Positions 1 to 5,924 of a stretch of 6,203 bases of DNA are shown piece by piece. The notes beneath the pieces are model-generated. The model had not been told where the DNA came from, made no database searches, and worked only from the letters and a program-made list of their open reading frames with translations. Numbering within the stretch: position 1 is the first letter of the stretch; the number at the start of each line of letters is the position of its first letter. This DNA is from Hydrogenophaga sp. Lineage in GTDB: Bacteria; Pseudomonadota; Gammaproteobacteria; Burkholderiales; Burkholderiaceae. The stretch lies in assembly GCA_025458545.1 (NCBI GenBank), contig JALOSH010000133.1, positions 1 through 6,203 of the forward strand. The letters are read 5' to 3'. Made by a program: the position numbers and the translations under genes.

Positions 1-396
1 CTTGGCCGCTGCCGTGGCACCGATGCTTTTGAGGTTCACGGCGCGCGTGATCTCGCCGGTCTTGATCACCTTGACGCGCTTGGCCAGATGGGCCACGAGG
101 CCCGCCTGCTTGAGCACGAGCATGTCGATGTCAGCCGCTTCGAGCGCACTGATGTCGGCCAGGGTGACTTCGGCGTTGAACTGCAGCTGAGCCGACTTGA
201 AGCCGCGCTTGGGCAGGCGACGTTGCAGCGGCATCTGACCGCCTTCGAAGCCTACTTTGTGGTAGCCACCCGAACGGGATTTCTGGCCCTTGTGACCGCG
301 ACCAGCGGTCTTGCCCAGACCCGAACCGATGCCACGACCGACACGGCGCTTGGCGTGCTTGGCGCCTTCTTGGGGCTTGATGGTGTTGAGTTCCAT
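1..396 (-). CDS. rplO: 50S ribosomal protein L15 (partial, C-terminus cut by window edge)
   Basis: Large-subunit protein L15, a late-assembly 23S rRNA-binding protein. The 132 visible residues begin [18 protein letters not shown] and continue into the glycine- and basic-rich extension typical of L15 (about residues 17-44, with [18 protein letters not shown]), which threads into the rRNA core. The globular domain follows, ending in view with the conserved segment [13 protein letters not shown]. The family is usually about 143-145 residues, so roughly ten residues and the stop lie outside the window. The ATG at 396-394 is 15 nt after the rpmD stop and has an AGGTG ribosome site about 8 nt upstream. 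It is the last visible gene of the spc operon; secY would be expected next but is not in the window. Confidence 0.97.
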   Translation of the reverse strand, partial: MELNTIKPQEGAKHAKRRVGRGIGSGLGKTAGRGHKGQKSRSGGYHKVGFEGGQMPLQRRLPKRGFKSAQLQFNAEVTLADISALEAADIDMLVLKQAGLVAHLAKRVKVIKTGEITRAVNLKSIGATAAAK

Positions 397-411
397 GACT
401 TGCACCTGTTC

Positions 412-594
412 TTAGAGGACTTTGACCAGATAGCTGATCTTGTTGATCATGCCGCGCACAGCGGGCGTGTCTTGCAGCTCGCTGGTGCTGTTGAGCCGGC
501 GCAAGCCCAAACCGCGCACGGTGTCGCGGTGGGACTGCTTGGTGCCGATCGGGCTGCGCACCAGCTGGACCTTGACGGTGGTTTGAGTGGTCAT
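412..594 (-). CDS. rpmD: 50S ribosomal protein L30
   Basis: Small large-subunit protein of 60 residues, the normal bacterial L30 length (E. coli has 59). It shows the family pattern: a first beta strand ([11 protein letters not shown], residues 8-18), the helix [16 protein letters not shown] (about 22-37) and a C-terminal strand ([13 protein letters not shown]). L30 binds 23S rRNA and is not essential in all bacteria. The start is the ATG at 594-592, 11 nt after the rpsE stop. Its ribosome-binding site is weak (TTGGAAC), so translation probably depends partly on coupling to rpsE. Its place between rpsE and rplO is the standard spc order and supports the call for so short a gene. Confidence 0.97.
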   Translation of the reverse strand: MTTQTTVKVQLVRSPIGTKQSHRDTVRGLGLRRLNSTSELQDTPAVRGMINKISYLVKVL

Positions 595-605
595 GATGGT
601 TCCAA

Positions 606-1124
606 TCAGCCCAGGATCTCTTCAACCGACTTGCCACGCTTGGCGGCGACGTCGGCGGGAGTCGTGGAATTCTGCAGTGCGTCCAGCGTGGCACGCACCA
701 GGTTGTAAGGGTTGCTCGATCCATGGCTCTTGGCCACGACGTCGGTGATGCCCAGCACTTCAAAAACAGCGCGCATCGGGCCACCGGCGATGATGCCGGT
801 ACCTTTGGAGGCGGGCAACATCATCACATTCGAGGCGCCATGCTCGCCTTGCACGCTGTGGTGCAGGGAACCGTTCTTCAGCGACACCTTGATCATGTTG
901 CGGCGGGCTTTTTCCATCGCCTTCTGGACGGCCACTGGCACTTCCTTGGCTTTGCCTTTACCCATGCCGACGCGCCCGTCGCCGTCACCGACCACGGTCA
1001 GCGCTGCGAAGCCCAGAATCCGACCGCCCTTGACCACCTTGGTCACGCGGTTGATCGCGATCATCTTTTCGCGCAAGCCGTCGTCACTCGCTTCGTTTTT
1101 CACATTCGCCGTAAATTTAGCCAT
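606..1124 (-). CDS. rpsE: 30S ribosomal protein S5
   Basis: Small-subunit protein S5, 172 residues. It lies near the mRNA entry side and helps set decoding accuracy and translocation. After a variable N-terminus ([16 protein letters not shown]) comes the S5 double-stranded-RNA-binding-like domain (about residues 18-81). This contains the family signature from [16 protein letters not shown] to [11 protein letters not shown] (33-65) and the loop VTKVVKGGR (27-35), where spectinomycin-resistance changes occur in E. coli. The loop looks wild type, with no deletion. The C-terminal domain carries [17 protein letters not shown] (104-120) and ends in [13 protein letters not shown]. The ATG at 1124-1122 is 18 nt after the rplR stop and has only a modest GGA-type ribosome site. 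Confidence 0.98.
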   Translation of the reverse strand: MAKFTANVKNEASDDGLREKMIAINRVTKVVKGGRILGFAALTVVGDGDGRVGMGKGKAKEVPVAVQKAMEKARRNMIKVSLKNGSLHHSVQGEHGASNVMMLPASKGTGIIAGGPMRAVFEVLGITDVVAKSHGSSNPYNLVRATLDALQNSTTPADVAAKRGKSVEEILG

Positions 1125-1142
1125 TTTGTGTATTCCGTTCGA

Positions 1143-1508
1143 TCAGAACTGCAGACCGGCTTCGCGAGCGGCATCTGCGAGAGCTTTCACCCGACCGTGG
1201 TAAGCAAAACCGGAACGGTCAAAAGCCACTTTCTCGATACCAGCGGCCTTGGCTTTTTCGGCAATGCGTTTGCCGATCACCTGCGCGGCAGCGGTGTTGC
1301 CACCTTTGCCGGAGGCGCCGATCTGGGCACGCACTTCCGCCTCTGCGGTGGACGCAGAGGCCAACACCTTGGATCCGTCGTCGGAGATGACCGAGGCGTA
1401 TATGTGCAGGTTGGTGCGGTTCACGGTCAGACGAACGGCACCTTGTTGCGCAATGCGAATGCGTGTCTGGCGGGCACGGCGGAGACGTTGCTCTTTTTTG
1501 GTCAACAT
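1143..1508 (-). CDS. rplR: 50S ribosomal protein L18
   Basis: L18, 121 residues (E. coli 117). With L5 it binds 5S rRNA and anchors it in the central protuberance. The basic N-terminal tail ([22 protein letters not shown]) precedes the conserved [16 protein letters not shown] core (about 26-41) and the helix with [16 protein letters not shown] (76-91). The C-terminal [26 protein letters not shown] is diagnostic for bacterial L18. The ATG at 1508-1506 follows the rplF stop by 11 nt. The sequence TAAGGA spans the rplF stop codon, with a second AGGA closer to the ATG, so re-initiation after rplF is likely. Confidence 0.98.
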   Translation of the reverse strand: MLTKKEQRLRRARQTRIRIAQQGAVRLTVNRTNLHIYASVISDDGSKVLASASTAEAEVRAQIGASGKGGNTAAAQVIGKRIAEKAKAAGIEKVAFDRSGFAYHGRVKALADAAREAGLQF

Positions 1509-1519
1509 GATCCTGGTCC

Positions 1520-2053
1520 TTATTTCTTCTTGGTTTCCTTGATCACGACCTTCTCATCCGCATAACGGATGCCCTTGCCTTTGTAGGGCTCAGGAGGGCG
1601 CACGGCGCGCACTTCGGAAGCGATCTGGCCCACGCGCTGGCGGTCGGAACCCTTGATCAGGATTTCGGTCGGCGTCGGGGTTTCCACCTTGATACCGGCG
1701 GGCATGTCCATCACCACGGGGTGGGAGTAGCCAACCGTGAGGTTCAACTTGGCGCCCTGGGCCTGGGCCTTGTAGCCCACGCCGATCAGGGTCAGCTTCT
1801 TCTCAAAGCCCTTGCTCACACCGTTGACCATGTTGCTCACCAGCTGGCGCATGGTGCCCGACATGGCATTGGCTTCACGCGATTCGTCCACCGGGACAAA
1901 AGACAGCGAGCCGGCGTTGTTTTCGATCTTGACCAGGGCGTTTTGCGCCAGTGCCAAAGCACCCAAAGCGCCCTTGACATTGATCAGGCCTTCTTTCACA
2001 GCCACCTCGACCCCAGCGGGGACGGTGACCGGTTGTTTACCAATACGTGACAT
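1520..2053 (-). CDS. rplF: 50S ribosomal protein L6
   Basis: L6, 177 residues, the same length as in E. coli. It binds 23S rRNA near the sarcin-ricin loop and factor-binding site. The sequence shows the two tandem L6 folds: the N-terminal one ([17 protein letters not shown] to about residue 81) and the C-terminal one ([17 protein letters not shown] onward, about 81-177). The bacterial L6 signature [14 protein letters not shown] is at 154-167, and the tail is lysine-rich (IKETKKK). The ATG at 2053-2051 has a strong GAGGAG ribosome site about 8 nt upstream. The 23-nt gap to the rpsH stop is the longest inside the operon. Confidence 0.98.
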   Translation of the reverse strand: MSRIGKQPVTVPAGVEVAVKEGLINVKGALGALALAQNALVKIENNAGSLSFVPVDESREANAMSGTMRQLVSNMVNGVSKGFEKKLTLIGVGYKAQAQGAKLNLTVGYSHPVVMDMPAGIKVETPTPTEILIKGSDRQRVGQIASEVRAVRPPEPYKGKGIRYADEKVVIKETKKK

Positions 2054-2076
2054 TCAGTTGCTCCTCAATGCCCGCA

Positions 2077-2472
2077 TCAGGCGACGTAACACAGGACTTC
2101 ACCACCGATGCCGGTGGCGCGCGCCTTGCGGTCGGTCATCACACCCTGGGGCGTGGTGACGATGGCCACACCCAGACCGTTTTGAACCTGGGGAATGGCG
2201 TTGCGGCCGCGGTAAACGCGCAGGCCAGGACGGCTCACGCGCTCGATGCGCTCGATCACGGGACGACCAGCGTAGTACTTGAGGGCGATTTCAAGCTCTT
2301 GCTTGCCATCGGCGCTCTTGACTTGGAATCCGTCGATGTAGCCCTCGTCCTTCAGGACCTGGGCGATGGCAGCCTTGACCTTGGAGGCCGGCATCGAAAC
2401 GCTGGCTTTTTCAACCATCTGCGCGTTGCGGATGCGGGTCAACATGTCGGCGATAGGATCACTCATGCTCAT
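2077..2472 (-). CDS. rpsH: 30S ribosomal protein S8
   Basis: S8, 131 residues (E. coli 130). It is a primary binder of helix 21 of 16S rRNA. In E. coli it is also the translational repressor of the spc operon, acting near the start of rplE. The N-terminal domain opens [18 protein letters not shown] and the C-terminal RNA-binding domain holds the signature [17 protein letters not shown] (101-117), ending GGEVLCYVA. Two in-frame ATGs are possible, at 2472 and 2466. The first is chosen because AGGAG lies 8 nt upstream of it and MSM- matches the E. coli N-terminus. The gap to the rpsN stop is 18 nt. Confidence 0.98.
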   Translation of the reverse strand: MSMSDPIADMLTRIRNAQMVEKASVSMPASKVKAAIAQVLKDEGYIDGFQVKSADGKQELEIALKYYAGRPVIERIERVSRPGLRVYRGRNAIPQVQNGLGVAIVTTPQGVMTDRKARATGIGGEVLCYVA

Positions 2473-2490
2473 GTGGGGTTCTCCTAGGGC

Positions 2491-2796
2491 TTACCAGCTG
2501 GCTTTGGTGATGCCGGGAATTTCACCGGCAAAGGCCATTTCGCGAACCTTGGCGCGAGCCAGGCCGAAGTGGGCGAAGGTGCCACGCGGACGACCGGTGA
2601 TCTCGCAGCGGTTGCGCTGGCGGGTCGGGTTCGCATTGCGGGGCAGCTTTTGCAGCGCCAGACGGGCCGCATCGCGCTCTTCGTCGGAGTGCTTCGCGCT
2701 GGTCGACACCGACTTCAGCTCAGCGTATTTCTTGGCGAACTTCGCTGCGAGTTTCTCGCGCTTGATTTCGCGTTGGAGTAGTGCTTGTTTAGCCAC
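2491..2796 (-). CDS. rpsN: 30S ribosomal protein S14, zinc-independent long form, GTG start
   Basis: S14, 101 residues with initiator Met, the same length as E. coli S14. It binds the 3' major (head) domain of 16S rRNA. It begins (M)[20 protein letters not shown] and ends with the typical [20 protein letters not shown] and [11 protein letters not shown]. Only one cysteine is present (Cys64), not the two CxxC pairs of zinc-binding short S14, so this is the long C-minus type. The start is the GTG at 2796-2794. No in-frame ATG gives a normal N-terminus, and the open frame upstream runs back into rplE without resembling S14. A GAGGTG ribosome site overlapping the rplE stop codon supports this GTG. 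Confidence 0.96.
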   Translation of the reverse strand: MAKQALLQREIKREKLAAKFAKKYAELKSVSTSAKHSDEERDAARLALQKLPRNANPTRQRNRCEITGRPRGTFAHFGLARAKVREMAFAGEIPGITKASW

Positions 2797-2800
2797 GCGC

Positions 2801-2806
2801 CACCTC
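2801..2806 (-). promoter_or_regulatory. Ribosome-binding site of rpsN, overlapping the rplE stop
   Basis: On the transcribed strand the rplE stop TGA runs directly into a Shine-Dalgarno match, GAGGTG, followed by GCGC and then the GTG start of rpsN. The spacing is short but workable. This site decides the rpsN start and implies coupling of rpsN translation to termination of rplE. Confidence 0.75.
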
Positions 2807-3344
2807 AGTTCTTGAACGGGAAACGGAAACCAGCCAGAAGAGCCTTGCACTCTTCGTCGTTCTTGGCGGTCGTCGTGATGCTGATATTGAGTCCTCGCAA
2901 GGCATCGACCTTGTCGTACTCGATCTCAGGGAAAATGATTTGCTCTTTGACGCCGATGTTGTAGTTGCCACGGCCGTCAAACGCCTTGCCGGAAATGCCA
3001 CGGAAGTCGCGCACACGGGGCAGGGCCACGGTGACGAAACGGTCCAGGAATTCGTACATGCGGGCGCCACGCAGGGTCACCATGCAGCCGATGGGCTGCT
3101 GCTCGCGGATCTTGAAGCCTGCAATCGCTTTTTTGGCCTTGGTGACCACAGGCTTCTGGCCCGCGATCTTGGTCAGATCGCCCACGGCGTTGTCCATGAC
3201 CTTCTTGTCGGCAACCGCCTCGCTCACGCCCATGTTGAGGGTGATCTTGGTGATGCGGGGCACTTCCATGGTCGACTTGTAGCCGAACTTCTCGATCAGG
3301 CTGGGGGCGACTTTGTCGCGGTAGATTTCAGCAAAGCGTGTCAT
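2805..3344 (-). CDS. rplE: 50S ribosomal protein L5
   Basis: L5, 179 residues, identical in length to E. coli L5. It binds 5S rRNA in the central protuberance and contacts the P-site tRNA. The N-terminal segment [23 protein letters not shown] and [16 protein letters not shown] (about 28-43) are typical. The family signature [17 protein letters not shown] lies at 57-73, and [13 protein letters not shown] (91-103) and [17 protein letters not shown] (138-154) follow. The C-terminus is intact (AGFRFPFKN). The ATG at 3344-3342 is only 2 nt after the rplX stop (TGA-AC-ATG), and its ribosome site AAGGTGG lies inside the rplX coding sequence. In E. coli this junction is where S8 represses the operon. 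Confidence 0.98.
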   Translation of the reverse strand: MTRFAEIYRDKVAPSLIEKFGYKSTMEVPRITKITLNMGVSEAVADKKVMDNAVGDLTKIAGQKPVVTKAKKAIAGFKIREQQPIGCMVTLRGARMYEFLDRFVTVALPRVRDFRGISGKAFDGRGNYNIGVKEQIIFPEIEYDKVDALRGLNISITTTAKNDEECKALLAGFRFPFKN

Positions 3345-3346
3345 GT

Positions 3347-3688
3347 TCAGGCCACCTTGATTTCTTCGCCGCTGGACTTGAAGACGCGCACGTTGACCAT
3401 CTTGGTCTTGCCGTCCACCTGCTTCTCCACGCGCTTGACGCCCACGCGATCTGCCTTGCCCGTGGCGCCATTAAAAATGGCCACATTGGACTGATGGATC
3501 GGCATGGTTTTTTCGATGATGCCGCCGGTCACGCCCTTCATGGGGTTTGGCTTGGCATGCTTCTTCACGATGTTGACACCCTCGACAACCAGCTTGCTGT
3601 CGTCGGCGCGCAGCACCACCTTGCCGCGCTTGCCTTTGTCGCGGCCGGCAATCACGATGACTTCATCGCCACTACGAATCTTGTTCAT
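3347..3688 (-). CDS. rplX: 50S ribosomal protein L24
   Basis: L24, an assembly-initiating 23S rRNA-binding protein located near the exit of the peptide tunnel. The KOW-type signature [17 protein letters not shown] is at residues 8-24, followed by [16 protein letters not shown] (34-49), the [18 protein letters not shown] segment (55-72) and the ending [12 protein letters not shown]. At 113 residues it is longer than E. coli L24 (104). The extra residues are in the loop between ADRVG and VRVFKS (about 84-99, [16 protein letters not shown]). The ATG at 3688-3686 is preceded by GAGGA with a 6-nt spacer, overlapping the rplN stop. Confidence 0.97.
   Translation of the reverse strand: MNKIRSGDEVIVIAGRDKGKRGKVVLRADDSKLVVEGVNIVKKHAKPNPMKGVTGGIIEKTMPIHQSNVAIFNGATGKADRVGVKRVEKQVDGKTKMVNVRVFKSSGEEIKVA
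3352..3358 (-). promoter_or_regulatory. Ribosome-binding site of rplE inside the end of rplX
   Basis: AAGGTGG on the transcribed strand sits 7 nt upstream of the rplE ATG and within the last codons of rplX. The rplX stop lies between this site and the rplE start, so ribosomes finishing L24 would be positioned on the L5 start. This arrangement fits tight translational coupling. Confidence 0.75.
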
Positions 3689-3694
3689 GATGAT

Positions 3695-3699
3695 TCCTC
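3695..3699 (-). promoter_or_regulatory. Ribosome-binding site of rplX, overlapping the rplN stop
   Basis: The rplN stop TGA leads directly into GAGGA, followed by the 6-nt spacer ATCATC and the rplX ATG. This is a good Shine-Dalgarno match at good spacing, and it supports both the rplX start and coupling to rplN. Confidence 0.75.
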
Positions 3700-4066
3700 A
3701 GAGAACCTCGGGCGCCAGCGACACGATCTTCATGAACTTTTCGGTGCGCAGCTCGCGCGTGACCGGTCCGAAGATGCGGGTGCCGATGGGCTCCAGCTTG
3801 GCATTGAGCAACACGGCTGCGTTGCCATCGAATTTGATCAGGGCGCCGTCCTGGCGGCGAATGCCTTTGGCGGTGCGGACCACCACAGCGTTGTAAACCT
3901 CGCCTTTTTTGACGCGGCCACGGGGCGCTGCTTCTTTGATGCTGACTTTGATGACATCGCCCACGCTGGCGTAACGGCGCTTGGAGCCACCGAGCACCTT
4001 GATGCACATGACGGACTTGGCGCCCGTGTTGTCAGCAACATCGAGTCGAGATTGCGTTTGGATCAT
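3698..4066 (-). CDS. rplN: 50S ribosomal protein L14
   Basis: L14, 122 residues, the usual length. It binds 23S rRNA, contributes to an intersubunit bridge and is part of the docking site for the silencing factor RsfS. It starts [20 protein letters not shown] and carries [15 protein letters not shown] (36-50) and the L14 signature region (about 60-86). It ends [12 protein letters not shown]. The start is the ATG at 4066-4064. The frame stays open upstream to a TTG at 4180, but that stretch has no L14 similarity and would give a 160-residue protein. The ribosome site is poor: only GGGA about 10 nt upstream, then the AT-rich spacer CTTAAATCAA, odd for a highly expressed gene. It is the first gene of the spc operon here. 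Confidence 0.98.
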   Translation of the reverse strand: MIQTQSRLDVADNTGAKSVMCIKVLGGSKRRYASVGDVIKVSIKEAAPRGRVKKGEVYNAVVVRTAKGIRRQDGALIKFDGNAAVLLNAKLEPIGTRIFGPVTRELRTEKFMKIVSLAPEVL

Positions 4067-4227
4067 TTGATTTAAGTCCCAACTTGAATCTTGGCAGCCA
4101 CCATGGCCGACAACGATCAGTCTTGGGCCCGTCGTTGCTGGCTGGCATCGACCTGCAGCTGGGCTGCTGGCCGACGTCAACCCTCGTCGCTGGGCGGATA
4201 GCCTCGCTTTTTACAGCGAAGCCACAG
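4067..4227 (-). promoter_or_regulatory. Predicted 5' untranslated leader of the spc operon
   Basis: This is the stretch between the predicted -10 element and the rplN start, about 155 nt of which would be transcribed if initiation occurs near 4221-4222. It has no convincing gene. On the transcribed strand it holds at least three inverted repeats: a strong one at its 5' end (4201-4222), GCAGC-CCA-GCTGC at 4155-4167, and CAACGA/TCGTTG with a 15-nt loop at 4111-4137. A long structured leader ahead of a ribosomal-protein operon could be an autoregulatory target, but I recognise no specific known motif. Confidence 0.5.
4201..4222 (-). repeat. Inverted repeat / hairpin at the 5' end of the spc leader
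   Basis: On the transcribed strand GCTTCGCT and AGCGAGGC pair over 8 positions (one G-U) around the 6-nt loop GTAAAA. The predicted transcription start falls at or beside the first base of the stem, so the mRNA would begin with a hairpin. Such 5' hairpins can protect mRNAs from decay. It is not followed by a U-tract, so it is not a Rho-independent terminator for glpD. Confidence 0.6.
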
Positions 4228-4256
4228 ATTATTGCACTGCAACCACAGCCTGTCAA
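4228..4256 (-). promoter_or_regulatory. Sigma-70 type promoter driving rplN (spc operon)
   Basis: On the minus strand a perfect -35 element TTGACA (4256-4251) is followed by a 17-bp spacer and the -10 element AATAAT (4233-4228), which matches TATAAT at 5 of 6 positions. A TG one base upstream of the -10 adds an extended -10 element. The expected start is about 4221-4222. The -35 lies only 13 nt after the glpD stop. An 11-bp palindrome, TTGCA-G-TGCAA (4232-4242), overlaps the spacer and the edge of the -10. CTGTGG occurs twice, 21 bp apart, on either side of the -10 (4243-4248 and 4222-4227). This is the best promoter match I see in the window. Confidence 0.85.
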
Positions 4257-4269
4257 CAAGCTTCGAGGG

Positions 4270-5856
4270 TCAAATGGCGCCACCGGGGGGCAAGTAATCC
4301 TGACAAAGCAACAAAAAGCTTTCCAGATCAAAGGTCTGGGCTTGTTCGCTCGCCAAAATGTCCGCCACGGCGGGCGCCATGGCGGCGGCGGCCCGGGCGT
4401 CCAGGAACAGCGCTCGCCAGCGCCTGGCCAGCACGTCTTCGACGGTCTGCGCGTATTCATGGCGCACTGCGTAGCGCACCATGGCCTCGCTCAAGCCCAT
4501 GCCCAGGTCGCGGTCGGACCCGGGGCAGGCCATCACCCTGGGGGCCTCGCTACCGTACAGGTGCAAGCCCGGCGCCTGATATACCGGTGTGGCGGGTGCA
4601 CCGTCCGGTGGCGCGCCCAGCAGAACATGGTGTTCGGTCAGCCCGCCGTTGCGCCGCGGCAGCAGGCCGCTGGCGAAACAGCGATCCAGCACGTCTTCGG
4701 CCATCGCCCGGTAAGTGGTCCATTTACCGCCGGTGACGGTGACCAGTCCGTTGGTGTCGACCACGATGGTGTGCTCGCGGGACAGGGTCTGGGTGCCACC
4801 CTCTGCGGTGGTGGGCGGTGCGACCAGCGGCCGCAGACCGACCCAGACACTGCGGATGTCCTGGGACAGCACCGGTCGGCTGAGCACGTGGGCCGCTTCG
4901 CCCAGGATGAAGTCCAGTTCTTCGGCGAAGGCGTCGGGTTCGCGGGGCAAGTCTTGCCGGGGGGTGTCGGTGGTGCCCAGGATGAGCTTGCCCAGCCAGG
5001 GCACGGCGAACAGTACCCGGCCGTCGCGCGTTTTGGGCACCAGCAGGGCGTGGTTGCCCGGCAAAAAACTGCGGTCGACCACAACGTGAACCCCCTGGCT
5101 GGGGCTGACCATGCGCGCAGGCGCTGCGATGCCCGCAGAAACACTGGCCTGAGCCCGCAGACCGTCGACCCAGACGCCGGTGGCATTGACCACACAACGA
5201 GCGCGCACCGTCGCGAGCGCCGGGCTCAGGCCGTCCACGAGTTCCAGTTTCGAGACGCTCTGGCCCGCTTCTGTCTGGCGACGGATGGTCGAAACACGCA
5301 CATGGTTGAGCACCCGCGCACCCGCAGCCTCGGCCGTGCGGGCGAGCGCAAGTGCCAGACGGGCATCGTCGAACTGGCCGTCCCAATAGCGCACACCCCC
5401 GTGCAGGCCCTGGGTGTTCACACCCGGCAGAGCGGCCTCGGTCTGCTGCCGGTTCAGGAAATCGGTGCGGCCCAGGCCGGCCCGACCCGCCATCAGGTCG
5501 TAGAGCTTGAGACCGAGGCCATAAAACGGGGTTTGCCACCAGCCATAGGAGGGCATGACAAACGGCAGGGGTTGCGCCAGATGGGGCGCGATGCGCAGCA
5601 CCGTGGCGCGTTCGGCCAGCGCCTCGCGCACCAGCGCGATGTTGCCCTGCGCCAGGTAGCGCACGCCGCCGTGCAGCAACTTGGTGGAGCGAGACGAGGT
5701 GCCGCCTGCGAAGTCGTGCGACTCCAGCAAGACGACAGAGAAACCGCGCAGCGCTGCATCCAGTGCAACACCCAGCCCGGTGGCGCCGCCGCCGATGACC
5801 GCGAGGTCAAACACGGGGTGGTCGGTGAGCGAATGGAGGAGTTCGGCGCGGGTCAT
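4270..5856 (-). CDS. glpD: Aerobic FAD-dependent glycerol-3-phosphate dehydrogenase
   Basis: Oxidises sn-glycerol 3-phosphate to dihydroxyacetone phosphate and passes electrons through FAD to the respiratory quinone pool; family members are peripheral inner-membrane enzymes. From the ATG at 5856 it has 528 residues. The FAD-binding Rossmann motif is IGGGATGLG (21-29), continuing ALDAALRG, with the acidic residue ending strand two at Glu45. GGTSSRSTKLLHGGVRYL (51-68) and YWDGQFDDARL (157-167) are conserved GlpD segments. The second signature GGKWTTYRAMAED is at 377-389. The DAO C-terminal domain (about 400-528) includes RYAVRHEYAQTVEDVLARR (461-479). An in-frame GTG at 5880 would add 8 residues but lies in a hairpin arm without a ribosome site, so the ATG is preferred. 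Even there the only upstream match, AAGGGG, is about 14 nt away. It follows an ABC-transporter solute-binding gene and is probably cotranscribed with it. Confidence 0.96.
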   Translation of the reverse strand: MTRAELLHSLTDHPVFDLAVIGGGATGLGVALDAALRGFSVVLLESHDFAGGTSSRSTKLLHGGVRYLAQGNIALVREALAERATVLRIAPHLAQPLPFVMPSYGWWQTPFYGLGLKLYDLMAGRAGLGRTDFLNRQQTEAALPGVNTQGLHGGVRYWDGQFDDARLALALARTAEAAGARVLNHVRVSTIRRQTEAGQSVSKLELVDGLSPALATVRARCVVNATGVWVDGLRAQASVSAGIAAPARMVSPSQGVHVVVDRSFLPGNHALLVPKTRDGRVLFAVPWLGKLILGTTDTPRQDLPREPDAFAEELDFILGEAAHVLSRPVLSQDIRSVWVGLRPLVAPPTTAEGGTQTLSREHTIVVDTNGLVTVTGGKWTTYRAMAEDVLDRCFASGLLPRRNGGLTEHHVLLGAPPDGAPATPVYQAPGLHLYGSEAPRVMACPGSDRDLGMGLSEAMVRYAVRHEYAQTVEDVLARRWRALFLDARAAAAMAPAVADILASEQAQTFDLESFLLLCQDYLPPGGAI

Positions 5857-5869
5857 GTTATGGGGGTTG

Positions 5870-5898
5870 GCCCCTTGCACCGGGTGGGTGCAAGGGGC
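5870..5898 (-). repeat. Perfect 11-bp inverted repeat (intergenic hairpin) upstream of glpD
   Basis: GCCCCTTGCAC and GTGCAAGGGGC are exact reverse complements separated by a 7-nt loop. The repeat sits in the 68-nt gap between the solute-binding protein gene and glpD. Neither strand shows a T-tract after it, so a Rho-independent terminator is unlikely. Hairpins after a solute-binding protein gene often set differential mRNA stability within ABC-transporter operons. The 3' arm on the transcribed strand contains AAGGGG, the only Shine-Dalgarno-like sequence ahead of glpD, so it could also affect glpD translation. Function is inferred; the repeat itself is directly visible. Confidence 0.85.
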
Positions 5899-5924
5899 AG
5901 CTTCTGCAGACTCAGGCGACCAGC

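Noticed and set aside
131..784. Shadow frames across the ribosomal genes (for example 131-784 minus, 723-1565 plus, 2940-3494 plus, 3338-4075 plus)
   Set aside because: They overlap well-identified ribosomal-protein genes in other frames and show no independent family resemblance.
4067..4180. N-terminal extension of rplN from a TTG at 4180
   Set aside because: The added 38 residues do not resemble L14. L14 is about 122 residues in bacteria, and [15 protein letters not shown] is the standard N-terminus.
4151..4180. Second possible -35 element (TTGACG) in the spc leader
   Set aside because: No acceptable -10 hexamer follows at 16-18 bp; the sequence there is GC-rich.
5857..5880. GTG start of glpD at 5880 (536 residues)
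   Set aside because: It lies in the 3' arm of a strong hairpin and has no Shine-Dalgarno sequence. The extra residues QGANPHN look like translated intergenic DNA.
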